Below are positions 8,454 through 18,469 of a DNA stretch of 64,000 nucleotides, piece by piece. The notes under the pieces were generated by a model that searched no databases, was not told where the DNA came from, and saw only the letters and a program-made list of their open reading frames with translations. The position numbers were made by a program, and so were the translations under genes. The DNA is taken from NCBI RefSeq assembly GCF_001518015.1, contig NZ_LPUY01000008.1:62001-126000 (forward strand), written 5' to 3'. Positions within the stretch are counted from its first letter, which is position 1, and every line of letters starts with the position of its first letter. The stretch is from Tritonibacter horizontis. Its GTDB lineage: Bacteria; Pseudomonadota; Alphaproteobacteria; Rhodobacterales; Rhodobacteraceae.

Positions 8454-8942
8454 ATGACACACCACGACCCTCAGCGCCTTGCCACTTTCACTCTGGATAA
8501 CGGCGACGCGACGACAATTCTGGCCCAGAACATCGCTCGGACCCTCAGTCCGGGCGATGTTCTCTTGCTTGAGGGTCCAATTGGTGCCGGCAAGACCCAT
8601 TTTGCGCGCAGCCTGATCCAATCGCTTCTGTTGGCGCCAGAGGATGTTCCCTCGCCAACATTTACGATCGTGCAGATCTACGATGTCGCGGTCGGCGAAC
8701 TTTGGCATGCGGATCTGTACCGCCTGTCTCATGTAGATGAAATCGAAGAGCTGGGACTCCTTGCCGCTTTTGAAGAGGCGATCTGCCTGGTCGAGTGGCC
8801 TGATCGGCTGGAAGAGCTACGACCAGACACAGCGTTGAACGTCCGATTTTCCCTGGTTTCGGACCGAGACGATGCCAGGCGGGTCGAAGTGTTCTGGACG
8901 TCCGAAACCTGGGATCAAAAGCTTGAGGGACTGCGATCATGA
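8454..8942 (+). CDS. tsaE: tRNA t6A biosynthesis ATPase TsaE
   Basis: Small ATPase that works with TsaB, TsaC and TsaD to make the universal N6-threonylcarbamoyladenosine at position 37 of ANN-reading tRNAs. The 162-residue protein has a Walker A motif [10 protein letters not shown] at 41-50, [12 protein letters not shown] and the HADLYRL motif of the family, and a C-terminal VEWPDRLEE. Length is normal. It opens an overlapping operon: its stop overlaps the next start by 4 bases (ATGA). Confidence 0.95.
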   Translation: MTHHDPQRLATFTLDNGDATTILAQNIARTLSPGDVLLLEGPIGAGKTHFARSLIQSLLLAPEDVPSPTFTIVQIYDVAVGELWHADLYRLSHVDEIEELGLLAAFEEAICLVEWPDRLEELRPDTALNVRFSLVSDRDDARRVEVFWTSETWDQKLEGLRS

Positions 8943-9937
8943 CCTCCCGAGCGGCGGAGATCGCACATTTTCTCGACGCAAATGGGTTGCGGACCTGGGA
9001 GTCACAACCGCTGGCCGGCGATGCCTCTGTGCGCAGATATCATCGTTTGACCTCGAGCGCGGGCGAAACCCGCATCCTGATGGATTGGCCCCCTGACACA
9101 GGTGGTGACATCGGTCCCTTTGTCAGTCTGGCCAATTACCTTCTCGACATCGGGGTTTCTGCGCCCGGACACATCGCGCAGGACCCGGAACGCGGTCTGC
9201 TGCTGATTGAAGACCTCGGCGATGCAGTCTTTGCCCGGGTCATGGAAACGGATCCACAGCTGGAACAAACGCTCTACGCGGCTGCGACGGATTTGCTGAT
9301 CCATCTTCATCGTCGCCGACCGCCTGACCTGCCGGTTCTAACCCCGGAAATATTGTCTGAAATGACGTCTCTGGTGTTCAGCGAATACCGAAATGCGATC
9401 TCTGGCGACCCAGCGGATGATCACTTCAGCCAGTTCACATCCCGGTTCACTGATCTGCTGACCGACTGTCTGTCGGGCGACATGGTCTTTGTCCATCGTG
9501 ATTTCCATGCTGAAAACCTGCTCTGGCTGCCAATGCGGCAGGGGGTTGCTCGGGTCGGGGTGATTGACTTTCAGGACGCCAAGGTCGGCCACAGGGCCTA
9601 TGATCTGGTCTCGCTCCTGCAGGACGCACGTCGGGATGTGCCCACTACGATCGAAGCTGACGTCATCGCGCACTACATCGCCGCGACTGGCGTTGATGCC
9701 GACAGGTTCCACAAGGCCTATGCGGTGATCGGCGTTCAGCGCAACCTCCGTATCCTCGGAGTTTTTGCGCGCCTTTCGCGAGATTTCGGAAAATCTCAGT
9801 ACATTGATTTGATCCCGCGCGTCTGGGCCCATGTCGAACGCGGACTGTCTCATCCGGCGCTTTCTCCGGTTGCAAAGGATCTGCTTCAGATCCTCCCGGC
9901 ACCAACGGCTGTCGCTCTGGAAAGGCTACGCAAATGA
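8939..9937 (+). CDS. amgK: Amino-sugar anomeric kinase (AmgK-like APH family)
   Basis: A 332-residue kinase of the aminoglycoside phosphotransferase fold. The catalytic loop [12 protein letters not shown] and the metal-binding [22 protein letters not shown] are intact. Together with the following MurU-like gene it matches the AmgK-MurU pair, which phosphorylates N-acetylmuramate at the anomeric position and converts it to UDP-MurNAc, recycling peptidoglycan sugars and bypassing de novo synthesis (the fosfomycin-insensitive route). It overlaps tsaE and murU by 4 bases on either side, so the three are translated together. The pairing argues strongly against a true antibiotic-resistance kinase. 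Confidence 0.85.
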   Translation: MTSRAAEIAHFLDANGLRTWESQPLAGDASVRRYHRLTSSAGETRILMDWPPDTGGDIGPFVSLANYLLDIGVSAPGHIAQDPERGLLLIEDLGDAVFARVMETDPQLEQTLYAAATDLLIHLHRRRPPDLPVLTPEILSEMTSLVFSEYRNAISGDPADDHFSQFTSRFTDLLTDCLSGDMVFVHRDFHAENLLWLPMRQGVARVGVIDFQDAKVGHRAYDLVSLLQDARRDVPTTIEADVIAHYIAATGVDADRFHKAYAVIGVQRNLRILGVFARLSRDFGKSQYIDLIPRVWAHVERGLSHPALSPVAKDLLQILPAPTAVALERLRK

Positions 9938-10623
9938 CGCAACCAGATGCCGTCATGATTTTTGCCGCAGGGTTCGGCACCCGAATGGGTGCCCTGACGG
10001 CAGATCGTCCAAAACCATTGATTTCTGTGGCCGGCAGACCGTTGATAGATCACGCGCTCGACCTCGCCCAATCGGTGAAGCCCCGGCGCATCGTGGTCAA
10101 TACACACTACAAGGCCGAGGTTCTGCACGAACACCTGAAATCTCATGGCGTATTGGTCAGTCATGAGGCCGATCAGATTCTTGATACCGGCGGTGGACTG
10201 AAAAACGCCCGTCCGCTTCTGGACAGCGACTGTGTTTTCACATTGAATCCCGACGTCGCATGGAAGGGCCCCAACCCGCTGACAACACTGCTGTCGTGCT
10301 GGAACGCTCACGACATGGACGCGCTGCTGCTTTGCGTGCCGACATCCCGCGCGATTGGTCGTATCGGAGGTGGCGATTTTTCCGCCGATATACAGGCGCG
10401 GATCTCACGTGGGGGCGATCTTGTTTATACCGGCGCACAGATTGTAAAACCCGCGCTGCTGGATCGCATCTCGGAGCCGGTTTTTTCCCTGAACACTCTC
10501 TGGGATCTTCTGATCAACGAAGGCCGCGCGGCGGCGGCGGAGTATCCTGGCACCTGGTGCGACGTCGGGCGACCCGACGGGATCGTGCGAGCGGAACATA
10601 TGTTGGGGAACGTCGATGTTTGA
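9934..10623 (+). CDS. murU: N-acetylmuramate-1-phosphate uridylyltransferase (MurU-like)
   Basis: A 229-residue sugar-1-phosphate nucleotidyltransferase. The signature [20 protein letters not shown] at the N-terminus binds the nucleotide, and DTGGGLKNA and FTLNPDV (metal-binding Asp) follow. It probably transfers UMP to MurNAc-1-phosphate made by the upstream AmgK. The short length without a C-terminal beta-helix separates it from GlmU and GlgC types. It overlaps amgK by 4 bases and addB by 8. Confidence 0.85.
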   Translation: MTQPDAVMIFAAGFGTRMGALTADRPKPLISVAGRPLIDHALDLAQSVKPRRIVVNTHYKAEVLHEHLKSHGVLVSHEADQILDTGGGLKNARPLLDSDCVFTLNPDVAWKGPNPLTTLLSCWNAHDMDALLLCVPTSRAIGRIGGGDFSADIQARISRGGDLVYTGAQIVKPALLDRISEPVFSLNTLWDLLINEGRAAAAEYPGTWCDVGRPDGIVRAEHMLGNVDV

Positions 10624-13549
10624 CTCGCAAGGCGGAAAGCCGCGTATTTTTGCTGTCCCATGCGGCGTTGACTTTCCAAAAGCGCTGGTAACCGGCCTGT
10701 TGCAACGCTTTGCCGGGCAGCCACCGGAAGCGCTCGCGCGGGTGGAACTGATCCTCAATACCGAACGGATGCAGCGCCGTGTCAGACAGCTTTTTGACAG
10801 CGGGCCCGCCGCACTTTTGCCCCGGGTCTCACTGCTCTCGGGACTGAGCAGGCATGCCGATCTCCGGGGGCTACCGCCTGCCCTGCCCCCGCTGCGACGC
10901 CGTCTGGAACTGTCCCAGCTGATCGCGAAACTACTGGATGCACAGCCCGATCTCGCTGCCCGCGCGTCGCTATACGATCTGTCGGATAGCCTTGCCGCAT
11001 TGATTGACGAAATGCAGAGCGAGGGTGTGACGACTGATAAAATTCGGGCTTTGGATGTCTCTGATATGTCCGGGCATTGGGCGCGGGCACAGTCTTTTAT
11101 CGGCATCGCTGACGAATTTGTCGATCTTCACGACGGCGCTTTGGATGTGAACGCCCGGCAGCGGCAGATGGTTCTGAACCTGATCGATGAGTGGTCGCAT
11201 TCACCACCCCAACATCCGGTCCTTCTTGCAGGCTCCACCGGATCCCGCGGGACGACGCTGTTGCTGATGGAAGCCATCGCACGGCTGCCCCAAGGGGCCG
11301 TTATCTTGCCGGGCTACGACTTTGATCAGCCGGACGCTGTCTGGGACAGTCTGTCGGATGCCTTGGTGGCCGAAGATCACCCCCAGTTCCGCTTTTGCAA
11401 ACTGATGCGCGATCTTGACCTTGAGCCGCAGGACATACACCGGTGGACCGACACTCCGCCGAATGCACCGGCACGTAACCGGCTGATATCACTCGCTTTG
11501 CGCCCTGCACCCGTGACCGATGCCTGGATGAGCGAAGGTCCTTCGTTGCGTGAATTGGACAAGGCCACCGAAGCGTTGACACTTGTTGAGGCCGATACCC
11601 CCCGCAGCGAGGCCCTGGCCATCGCGCTGCGCCTGCGTCAAGCCGCCGAAGACGGGCAAACGGCGGCCTTGATCACCCCGGATCGAATGCTGACGCGTCA
11701 GGTATCGGCGGCACTTGATCGGTGGAACATTCTTCCCGACGATTCTGCGGGGTTGCCGCTGCAACTGTCGCCTCCGGGCCGGTTCCTGCGACATGTTGCA
11801 GATCTCTACTGTCGCCCTTTGCAGGCGGATATGGTGCTGACGATTCTCAAGCACCCGCTGACCCATTCCGGTGCATCGCGCGGACCGCATCTGCGACACG
11901 CCCGCGATCTTGAGCTGCATATGCGTCGCTATGGACCGCCTTTTCCCGATGGTGACGCGCTTCGGAATTTCGGCCTGGGGCGCGATCTTCTGACAGGTTG
12001 GGCCGATTGGTTGGCAGACAACCTCAGCAATCAGAACCAATTCGGGGTAAGGCCGCTCTCTGCGTGGGTTGCAACCCTACGCCACACCGCAGAAACGCTC
12101 GCTGCGGGGTCGCAAACCTCTGGGTCGGGAGAGTTGTGGGAAAAGAACGCCGGGATCGCCGCGCGCGCCGTACTGGACGATCTGGAAGCCGAGGCGCCCC
12201 ATGGCGGCGAAATGAATGCAAGGGATTTTGCTGATCTTCTTGGCGCGCTGCTCGGCCAGAGTGAGGTCCGGGATCGCGACGCGCCCTATGGGTCAATCAT
12301 GATCTGGGGCACCCTGGAAGCGCGCGTGCAGGGCGCAGATCTGGTCATCCTTGGCGGGCTGAACGAAGGCAGCTGGCCGGAGGCCGCGAACCCAGATCCC
12401 TGGCTGAATAGAAAGCTGCGACACGACGCGGGTCTGCTGTTGCCCGAACGTCGGATCGGCCTGTCGGCGCATGATTTTCAACAAGCGGTGGCTGCGCCAG
12501 AGGTGTGGCTCACCCGCGCCAAGCGATCTGACGAGGCAGATACCGTGCCGTCTCGCTGGCTGAACCGGACAGTGAACCTCCTCGGTGGCCTGCCCGATCA
12601 AGGCGGAGTCACGGCACTGGCTGAAATGCGGCGAAGGGGAGAGGTCTGGCTAAACTGGGCAAGTGTGCTGGACACGCCAGTGCCCTCGCCCGCAAGCCCC
12701 CGCCCCTCACCCAGGCCACCGTTGATCGCACGCCCTCGCCGGTTGACGGTGACCGAAATTCCACGCCTGATCCGGGACCCTTATGCAATCTACGCCAAAC
12801 ATATCCTCCGCTTGCGCCGGCTGGATGCGTTGCTTCAGGAACCGGATGCATTGTTGCGCGGCACGGTTATCCACAAAGTGCTCGAAGATTTTATCAAGGC
12901 TGCTCAACAGGATCCGGAAACGCTTTCGGCGCAGAGCTTTCTGGACCATGCAAAAACCATACTCGAACAAGAGGTGCCCTGGCCCGTTGCCCGGCTGCTT
13001 TGGCTGACACGGCTACGCAAGGTGGCGGAGGATTTTGTCTCCGGTGAACGCATTCGGCTGACACGGGCGCGGCCCTCCGGGTTCGAAACCTCCGGCTCGG
13101 TTCGTCTGTCTCCCCTCGATTTCGAGATCAGTGCCAAGGCGGATCGGATTGACGTGGATGAACGCGGCGGGCTTTACATTTACGATTACAAGACCGGAGA
13201 TCCCCCGTCAGAAAACCAGCAGAAAGCCTTTGAAAAGCAGCTGCTGATTGAAGCCGCGATGGCGGAACACGGCGCTTTTGCGGTTTATGGTGCCGCGCAG
13301 GTGGAACGCGCGCTCTATATTGGTCTGAAGCCCCCGATGAAAGAAGTCGCCGCACCCTTGCATGATGAGCCGCCAACAAAGGTCTGGGCAGAGTTGCATG
13401 CCTTGATTGAGGCCTACTTTGACTACGAACAGGGCTACAGCAGCCGACGCATGGTCCACCGTGATGACATTGCAGGCGACTACGACCATCTGGCGCGCTT
13501 TGGTGAATGGGACCGCAGTGCCGAGCCTCGGCCAGAGGACCTGACATGA
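10616..13549 (+). CDS. addB: Double-strand break repair protein AddB (alphaproteobacterial type)
   Basis: AddB is the second subunit of the AddAB helicase-nuclease that resects DNA ends and loads RecA, the functional equivalent of RecBCD. The 977-residue protein has an inactivated helicase-like body and a C-terminal RecB-family nuclease: GTVIHKVLEDF near residue 749, and the catalytic DYKTG near 856 followed by QLLIEAAM. Length fits alphaproteobacterial AddB (about 1000). The ATG overlaps the murU end by 8 bases and its stop overlaps the addA start by 4 (ATGA), indicating coupled translation with its partner. Confidence 0.93.
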   Translation: MFDSQGGKPRIFAVPCGVDFPKALVTGLLQRFAGQPPEALARVELILNTERMQRRVRQLFDSGPAALLPRVSLLSGLSRHADLRGLPPALPPLRRRLELSQLIAKLLDAQPDLAARASLYDLSDSLAALIDEMQSEGVTTDKIRALDVSDMSGHWARAQSFIGIADEFVDLHDGALDVNARQRQMVLNLIDEWSHSPPQHPVLLAGSTGSRGTTLLLMEAIARLPQGAVILPGYDFDQPDAVWDSLSDALVAEDHPQFRFCKLMRDLDLEPQDIHRWTDTPPNAPARNRLISLALRPAPVTDAWMSEGPSLRELDKATEALTLVEADTPRSEALAIALRLRQAAEDGQTAALITPDRMLTRQVSAALDRWNILPDDSAGLPLQLSPPGRFLRHVADLYCRPLQADMVLTILKHPLTHSGASRGPHLRHARDLELHMRRYGPPFPDGDALRNFGLGRDLLTGWADWLADNLSNQNQFGVRPLSAWVATLRHTAETLAAGSQTSGSGELWEKNAGIAARAVLDDLEAEAPHGGEMNARDFADLLGALLGQSEVRDRDAPYGSIMIWGTLEARVQGADLVILGGLNEGSWPEAANPDPWLNRKLRHDAGLLLPERRIGLSAHDFQQAVAAPEVWLTRAKRSDEADTVPSRWLNRTVNLLGGLPDQGGVTALAEMRRRGEVWLNWASVLDTPVPSPASPRPSPRPPLIARPRRLTVTEIPRLIRDPYAIYAKHILRLRRLDALLQEPDALLRGTVIHKVLEDFIKAAQQDPETLSAQSFLDHAKTILEQEVPWPVARLLWLTRLRKVAEDFVSGERIRLTRARPSGFETSGSVRLSPLDFEISAKADRIDVDERGGLYIYDYKTGDPPSENQQKAFEKQLLIEAAMAEHGAFAVYGAAQVERALYIGLKPPMKEVAAPLHDEPPTKVWAELHALIEAYFDYEQGYSSRRMVHRDDIAGDYDHLARFGEWDRSAEPRPEDLT

Positions 13550-16500
13550 ACCGCAATGCCGCCTCCGAAGCGCAGTTTCGCGCTGCCCGACCCGACGCTT
13601 CGACCTGGCTTGCCGCAAATGCCGGCTCTGGCAAAACCAAGGTCCTGACGGACCGTGTGGCCCGCTTGTTGCTGCGTGGGGTCGAACCACAGCATATTCT
13701 TTGCCTGACCTACACAAAAGCCGCAGCAAGCGAGATGCAAAACCGGTTGTTCCAGCGGCTCGGCGAATGGGCAATGTTGTCGGATCAATCGCTCAGCGCC
13801 GCTTTGGTTGATCTGGGCGAAGAGAAGACCGCCACCACAGATGGCTTGTCACAGGCCCGCACGCTTTTTGCCCGCGCGATCGAAACGCCCGGAGGTCTGA
13901 AAATCCAGACCATCCACTCCTTCTGCGCCTCGCTGCTGCGACGTTTCCCGCTTGAGGCCGGTGTCAGCCCGCAATTCTCTGAAATGGAAGATCGCGCCGC
14001 AACAATGCTGCGCGCCGAAGTCGTGGACCATATGGCCCAAAGCGCGCAGGCCTCTGTGGTAGAGGCCGCATCCTACTACATCGGCGGTCTGGATTTTGAC
14101 GACCTCACCGCTGATATTTGCCGCCGACAGGCAGATTTCAATCCCGACCTTGATCACGACGGTCTGGCTGCGGTGTTCGATCTGCCCGAGGGGTACGATC
14201 TGGACGCCCTGAAAGCTGATGTTTTCCTCGGCAATGAACGCGATATCCTGAACCGCACCATCGCAATGCTGCAAACTGGCGGCAAACAGGACAACAAGGA
14301 CGCCGAACGGCTCGCTCTCCTTGGCGAGATTTCAATTGAGAATCTGGCGCAGCTGGAACGCGTGTTTCTTTACGCAACAGGCGAGAAGGCCGGTCAAGCC
14401 AAGATCGGTCGCTTCCCAACGAAAAAGCTGCAAGCCGACCATCCTGAGCTGATGGACCAGCTGGAGCCGTTTATGGCACGGGTAGAACTCGCCCGGCCGC
14501 GCTGGCTGGCGCTGGAGGCGATCGGAAAATCCCGCGCACTGCATGATTTCGCCCGCGTCTTCCTGCCGGAGTATGAACGGCGAAAGCAGGCCCGGGGCTG
14601 GCTCGATTTTGATGATCTGATCGTCAAGGCGCGCAACCTGCTGAACGATCCCGATGTTGCCAATTGGGTGCTCTATCGGCTGGATGGCGGCATCGACCAT
14701 ATTCTGGTCGATGAGGCGCAAGATACCAGCCCGGTGCAATGGGACGTGGTCGAAAAGCTGGCACAGGAGTTTACCTCCGGTTTGGGCGCACGCCAGGAAA
14801 TAGAGCGTACCATTTTTGTCGTCGGCGACAAGAAACAGTCAATCTATTCCTTTCAGGGCGCTGACCCCGACGCATTTGATGAAATGCAGGCCGAGTTCCA
14901 ACAGCGCCTGCAGGAAACCGGTGACGGGCTGCAAACGGCCAATCTTGCGTTTTCATTCCGCTCTTCTGCTGCAATCCTGGGGCTGGTCGATGTGGTTTTC
15001 GATGGTGAAGATCGCGCCGGTTTTGCCCAGGAGGCAAAGCACCAGGCCTTCAAATCCGATCTGCCCGGTCGGGTGGACCTGTGGCCAGTTGTCGAAAAGA
15101 CCGAGGACGAGGACGAGCGCGACTGGACCGACCCAGTTGACCGTCCCAGTCCCCGGCACCACGCGGTCATACTTGCGGAGCGTATCGCCGGCGAGATCAA
15201 GCAAATGATCGAGACCGGCGTCACTATTCCCGAAGACGGACCAGAGCGGGGCAGTTTTCAATGCCGACCGGTCCATGCTGGTGATTTTTTAATCTTGGTG
15301 CAGCGCCGGTCCGACCTCTTTTCCGAGATCATCCGCGCCTGCAAAGCCGTCGGTCTGCCGATTGCCGGGGCCGACCGCCTGAAGGTCGGGGCAGAGCTGG
15401 CGGTAAAGGATATTGCCGCGCTGCTGCGGTTTCTTGCCTTGCCCGAAGATTCTCTTTCTCTGGCCGAGGCGCTAAAGTCCCCCGTGTTCGGCTGGAGCGA
15501 GCAAATGCTGTTTGACCTCGCGCATCGGCGTGAAGAAAAGCATCTTTGGTCGGCGCTGCGCAAACGGGACACAGAGTTCCCCGAGACCATGGCCATTTTA
15601 AACGATCTGCGCAGCCAGGCCGATTTTCTGCGCCCTTATGATCTGATCGAACGGATCCTGACCCGGCATCAAGGGCGAGCGAAATTGCTTGGTCGCCTTG
15701 GGACCGAAGCCGAGGACGGCATCAACGCGCTGCTGTCGCAAGCTCTGGCCTATGAGCGGACAGAGGTGCCCAGCCTCACCGGCTTTCTGGTCTGGATGCA
15801 GACCGATGATCTGGAAATCAAACGTCAAATGGGCGCGGCAAGCGCGATGATCCGCGTGATGTCGGTACATGGCTCCAAAGGGTTGGAAGCGCCGATTGTC
15901 ATCTTGCCAGACACCACCAAACGGCGCCCCTCCCCGGCCCCCGAAGTGATGGAGGTCAATGGTACCCCCGTTTGGCGTGTCGCCGGCGAACAGATGCCCC
16001 CGGCAATGGTCACTGCCAAGGACAGGCTGCAAGAAAAACAAGCCAACGAACGGCTGAGATTGCTCTATGTTGCGCTAACGCGAGCGGAAAAATGGCTGAT
16101 CGTGGCCGGCGCGGGGGATCTCGATAAGGCGGGTGACAGTTGGTATCAACGGGTAGAGGCGGCCATGCGCAAAATGGCCGCCGTGCCCGTGAATGCGCCA
16201 GGCGGCGAAGGGCTCCGGCTTGCACATGGCGACTGGACAGGCCTGCCCTTCGTCCCTTCGGATGTGACCGAGGCGGACCCGATCACTCTGCCCACCATGT
16301 TTCAGCGCCCTGCCCCCGCGTTCGTCCCAACGCCTGCCACGCTGCGACCGTCGGAGGATCTGGGTGGCGCCAAGGCCTTGCCTGGTGATGGTGGTCTGGA
16401 CGAAACCGCAGCCAAAGCGCGCGGCACGGCGCTTCATGCCCTATTGGAACACCTGCCTGCACTGCCGGAATCGGATTGGGACACCGTCGCTGAAGCCCTC

Positions 16501-16908
16501 GTGCACCATCCAGACTGGCCTGAGCTTCTGAACGAAGCCCGGCGAGTCTTGAAAACCCCATCCTGCGCACAGGTTTTTGCGCCAGATACTTTGGCAGAGG
16601 TCGCCGTCAGTGCCCCGTTTGGGTCCCAGCGCCTGCATGGGGTGATTGATCGGCTGGTTGTATCACAAGATCATGTGTTGGCGGTGGATTTCAAAACCAA
16701 CGCCATTGTTCCGACCAAGCCCGAGCATTGCCCGGAGGGACTGTTGCGGCAAATGGGGGCCTATGCCGTGGCCCTGCGCGCCCTCTATCCGGATCGCCGT
16801 ATCGAGCTGGCTATTTTATGGACACGCACGGCCGATTTGATGGTGCTGCCCGAAACCCTGATCACACAGGCGCGTGAACGTGCCGGGTTCCAGCTTCTGG
16901 AACCTTGA
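13546..16908 (+). CDS. addA: Double-strand break repair helicase-nuclease AddA
   Basis: Catalytic subunit of AddAB: a UvrD-type helicase fused to a RecB-type nuclease. In the 1120-residue product, Walker A is AGSGKT at 26-31, the DEAQDTS box is the Walker B/motif II ([16 protein letters not shown]), motif III is [16 protein letters not shown] and motif VI is [13 protein letters not shown]. The C-terminal nuclease has the conserved DFKTN near residue 1048 and QMGAYAVAL. The frame is open upstream to 13507, but the ATG at 13546 overlaps the addB stop and gives the family N-terminus ([21 protein letters not shown]). Confidence 0.96.
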   Translation: MNRNAASEAQFRAARPDASTWLAANAGSGKTKVLTDRVARLLLRGVEPQHILCLTYTKAAASEMQNRLFQRLGEWAMLSDQSLSAALVDLGEEKTATTDGLSQARTLFARAIETPGGLKIQTIHSFCASLLRRFPLEAGVSPQFSEMEDRAATMLRAEVVDHMAQSAQASVVEAASYYIGGLDFDDLTADICRRQADFNPDLDHDGLAAVFDLPEGYDLDALKADVFLGNERDILNRTIAMLQTGGKQDNKDAERLALLGEISIENLAQLERVFLYATGEKAGQAKIGRFPTKKLQADHPELMDQLEPFMARVELARPRWLALEAIGKSRALHDFARVFLPEYERRKQARGWLDFDDLIVKARNLLNDPDVANWVLYRLDGGIDHILVDEAQDTSPVQWDVVEKLAQEFTSGLGARQEIERTIFVVGDKKQSIYSFQGADPDAFDEMQAEFQQRLQETGDGLQTANLAFSFRSSAAILGLVDVVFDGEDRAGFAQEAKHQAFKSDLPGRVDLWPVVEKTEDEDERDWTDPVDRPSPRHHAVILAERIAGEIKQMIETGVTIPEDGPERGSFQCRPVHAGDFLILVQRRSDLFSEIIRACKAVGLPIAGADRLKVGAELAVKDIAALLRFLALPEDSLSLAEALKSPVFGWSEQMLFDLAHRREEKHLWSALRKRDTEFPETMAILNDLRSQADFLRPYDLIERILTRHQGRAKLLGRLGTEAEDGINALLSQALAYERTEVPSLTGFLVWMQTDDLEIKRQMGAASAMIRVMSVHGSKGLEAPIVILPDTTKRRPSPAPEVMEVNGTPVWRVAGEQMPPAMVTAKDRLQEKQANERLRLLYVALTRAEKWLIVAGAGDLDKAGDSWYQRVEAAMRKMAAVPVNAPGGEGLRLAHGDWTGLPFVPSDVTEADPITLPTMFQRPAPAFVPTPATLRPSEDLGGAKALPGDGGLDETAAKARGTALHALLEHLPALPESDWDTVAEALVHHPDWPELLNEARRVLKTPSCAQVFAPDTLAEVAVSAPFGSQRLHGVIDRLVVSQDHVLAVDFKTNAIVPTKPEHCPEGLLRQMGAYAVALRALYPDRRIELAILWTRTADLMVLPETLITQARERAGFQLLEP

Positions 16909-16969
16909 CGTCTCCTTCACACCTACTTACGTTCCGTGTCCAACTGCCAAACACTCAGGAGACATTCCA

Positions 16970-17290
16970 ATGTCCACCGTAGCCGTCACAGACGCGACTT
17001 TCGACGCTGAAGTCAAGAATTCCGATGTCCCCGTAGTGGTGGATTTCTGGGCCGAATGGTGCGGCCCCTGTAAACAGATCGGCCCCGCTCTTGAGGAGCT
17101 GGCAGCAGAATACGGCGGCAAGATCAAAGTGGCGAAAGTCGACGTTGACAGTAACCCGAACTCCGCGGCCGCCATGGGTGTGCGCGGTATTCCGGCGCTC
17201 TTTGTCTTTAAGGACGGTCAAGTGGTCTCGAACCGGGCAGGCGCCGCTCCAAAAGCGGCACTGAAAAGCTGGATCGACGACTCCATCTAA
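16970..17290 (+). CDS. trxA: Thioredoxin
   Basis: Cytosolic disulfide reductase of 106 residues, the standard thioredoxin length. The active site WCGPC places the cysteines at 31 and 34, and the cis-proline segment [13 protein letters not shown] is intact. The ATG at 16970 has an AGGAG site 6-7 bases upstream; the longer open frame has none. It is the last gene of the tsaE-to-trxA run, 61 bases after addA, and is closed by a strong terminator. The addA-trxA linkage is common in alphaproteobacteria. Confidence 0.97.
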   Translation: MSTVAVTDATFDAEVKNSDVPVVVDFWAEWCGPCKQIGPALEELAAEYGGKIKVAKVDVDSNPNSAAAMGVRGIPALFVFKDGQVVSNRAGAAPKAALKSWIDDSI

Positions 17291-17317
17291 GACGCCGAAA
17301 TTTGACCTGATAACTGG

Positions 17318-17345
17318 AAAGCGCCTCCACTGCGGGGCGCTTTTT
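17318..17345 (+). terminator. Rho-independent terminator after trxA
   Basis: Stem AAAGCGCC (17318-17325) with GGCGCTTT (17336-17343), ending in five T. It begins 27 bases after the trxA stop. Confidence 0.9.
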
Positions 17346-17392
17346 CCATGGCTCACATGTCGTTCGCGACCGGGCTGGGGTCAGATCGGGAC

Positions 17393-17423
17393 AAAAGAAA
17401 AGCCGCCCTGCGTCAGGACGGCT
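17393..17423 (-). terminator. Rho-independent terminator of the DUF1127 gene
   Basis: On the minus strand a 10-bp stem (17414-17423 with 17401-17410, one G-T pair, 3-base loop) is followed by TTTCTTTT. It is 28 bases past the DUF1127 stop. Confidence 0.85.
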
Positions 17424-17451
17424 CTTACTTTGCTGGATATGTCATTGAGAC

Positions 17452-17646
17452 CTACAGCGCCTCGATTTCAGCGCGGGTCAGACCGATGTCTTCGAGCTGT
17501 GCCGCGGTGAGAGCAGAGAGAGCTTTGCGCGTTTTGCGCGCTTCGTTCCAGTCCACCAGAGTCGAGCGCAGGTTGAAGAAGAAATCGACTGCGCGCAGAA
17601 CTGCGACGGAGCCGGCCGGTGCAATAGCGGTGCTTGCGTTTGCCAT
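17452..17646 (-). CDS. DUF1127 small protein (YjiS-like)
   Basis: A 64-residue protein whose C-terminal half (DWNEARKTRKALSALTAAQLEDIGLTRAEIEAL) is the DUF1127 motif. Such small proteins are abundant in Rhodobacterales; some are stress-induced and bind RNA or sit with small regulatory RNAs, but the role here is unknown. The ATG at 17646 is chosen because AAGGAA lies 7 bases upstream and family members start with a short Ala-rich tail; the open frame reaches 17733 without a ribosome site. A 5-bp hairpin (CCGAC 17671-17675 / GTCGG 17681-17685) sits just upstream in the leader. It is monocistronic, with its own terminator. Confidence 0.85.
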   Translation of the reverse strand: MANASTAIAPAGSVAVLRAVDFFFNLRSTLVDWNEARKTRKALSALTAAQLEDIGLTRAEIEAL

Positions 17647-17855
17647 GATCGTGTTCCTTGATAGAGCCAGCCGACACCATGTCGGTTGTTGATGCTCATC
17701 TAAGGCCGCAAACTGAGTCTCACAATTGCCCATTTATCAGCCCTGAATTGCGCGCCACGCATAGCATTTGTGCAGTTTGGAAACGAATTCTCAAACCTTT
17801 GCACCCGCTCCTTTGCTTAATTGACCATAGTGCCCGGACCATGTCGGCGCCGGAA

Positions 17856-17887
17856 CCCTTGTGCCAACCTGTGGTTGCTTCCATATA
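17856..17887 (+). promoter_or_regulatory. Candidate heat-shock (sigma-32) promoter of hslV
   Basis: CCCTTGTG (17856-17863), a 15-base spacer and TTCCATAT (17879-17886) resemble the sigma-32 pattern CTTGAA / CCCCATNT. Transcription would begin some 20 bases before the hslV start. hslVU is a heat-shock operon in bacteria, so the position makes sense; the match is partial. Confidence 0.4.
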
Positions 17888-17911
17888 GGCAGCAACGAAA
17901 CGGAGGCATTT

Positions 17912-18469
17912 ATGGCAGAGGAACAATTTCCTGGCTGGCATGGGACAACCATCATCGGCGTACGTAAGGGCGATGAAGTTGTTATCGCGGGGGATGGTCA
18001 GGTTTCGCTTGGTCAGACCGTGATAAAAGGCAGCGCGCGCAAGGTGCGACGGCTTTCGCCGGGCGGCTACGACGTGGTGGCGGGTTTTGCCGGTTCCACC
18101 GCTGATGCGTTCACGCTGTTGGAGCGGCTCGAAGCAAAGCTTGAGGCGACGCCCGGTCAGCTGCAGCGCGCCAGTGTGGAGCTGGCGAAAGACTGGCGCA
18201 CGGACAAGTATTTGCAAAAACTCGAGGCAATGCTGATCGTGACAGACGGCAAGGATCTCTATGTTATCACCGGCGCCGGCGACGTGTTGGAACCGGAACA
18301 TGATGTGGCCGCCATCGGTTCGGGCGGCAACTTTGCCCTCGCTGCGGCCCGTGGCATGATCGACAGTGACCGCAATGCAGAACAGATCGCCCGCGCCGCA
18401 ATGGCGATCGCGGCCGATATCTGCGTCTATACCAATGGCAACCTGACGGTAGAAAGCATCTCCAAGTGA
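17912..18469 (+). CDS. hslV: ATP-dependent protease peptidase subunit HslV (ClpQ)
   Basis: Proteasome-beta-like threonine peptidase that forms a double hexamer capped by the HslU ATPase and degrades misfolded and regulatory proteins. The 185-residue precursor has an 11-residue propeptide ending WHG; the nucleophile is the next residue, Thr12, in [24 protein letters not shown] and [13 protein letters not shown] are family signatures. A CGGAGG site supports the ATG at 17912. The GTG of the following membrane protein overlaps its stop, and hslU comes after that, an unusual split of the hslV-hslU pair. Confidence 0.97.
   Translation: MAEEQFPGWHGTTIIGVRKGDEVVIAGDGQVSLGQTVIKGSARKVRRLSPGGYDVVAGFAGSTADAFTLLERLEAKLEATPGQLQRASVELAKDWRTDKYLQKLEAMLIVTDGKDLYVITGAGDVLEPEHDVAAIGSGGNFALAAARGMIDSDRNAEQIARAAMAIAADICVYTNGNLTVESISK

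Noticed and set aside
8939-9937. Antibiotic resistance by aminoglycoside phosphotransferase
   Set aside because: The gene has the APH fold but is coupled to a MurU-like uridylyltransferase, which fits the AmgK sugar kinase role.
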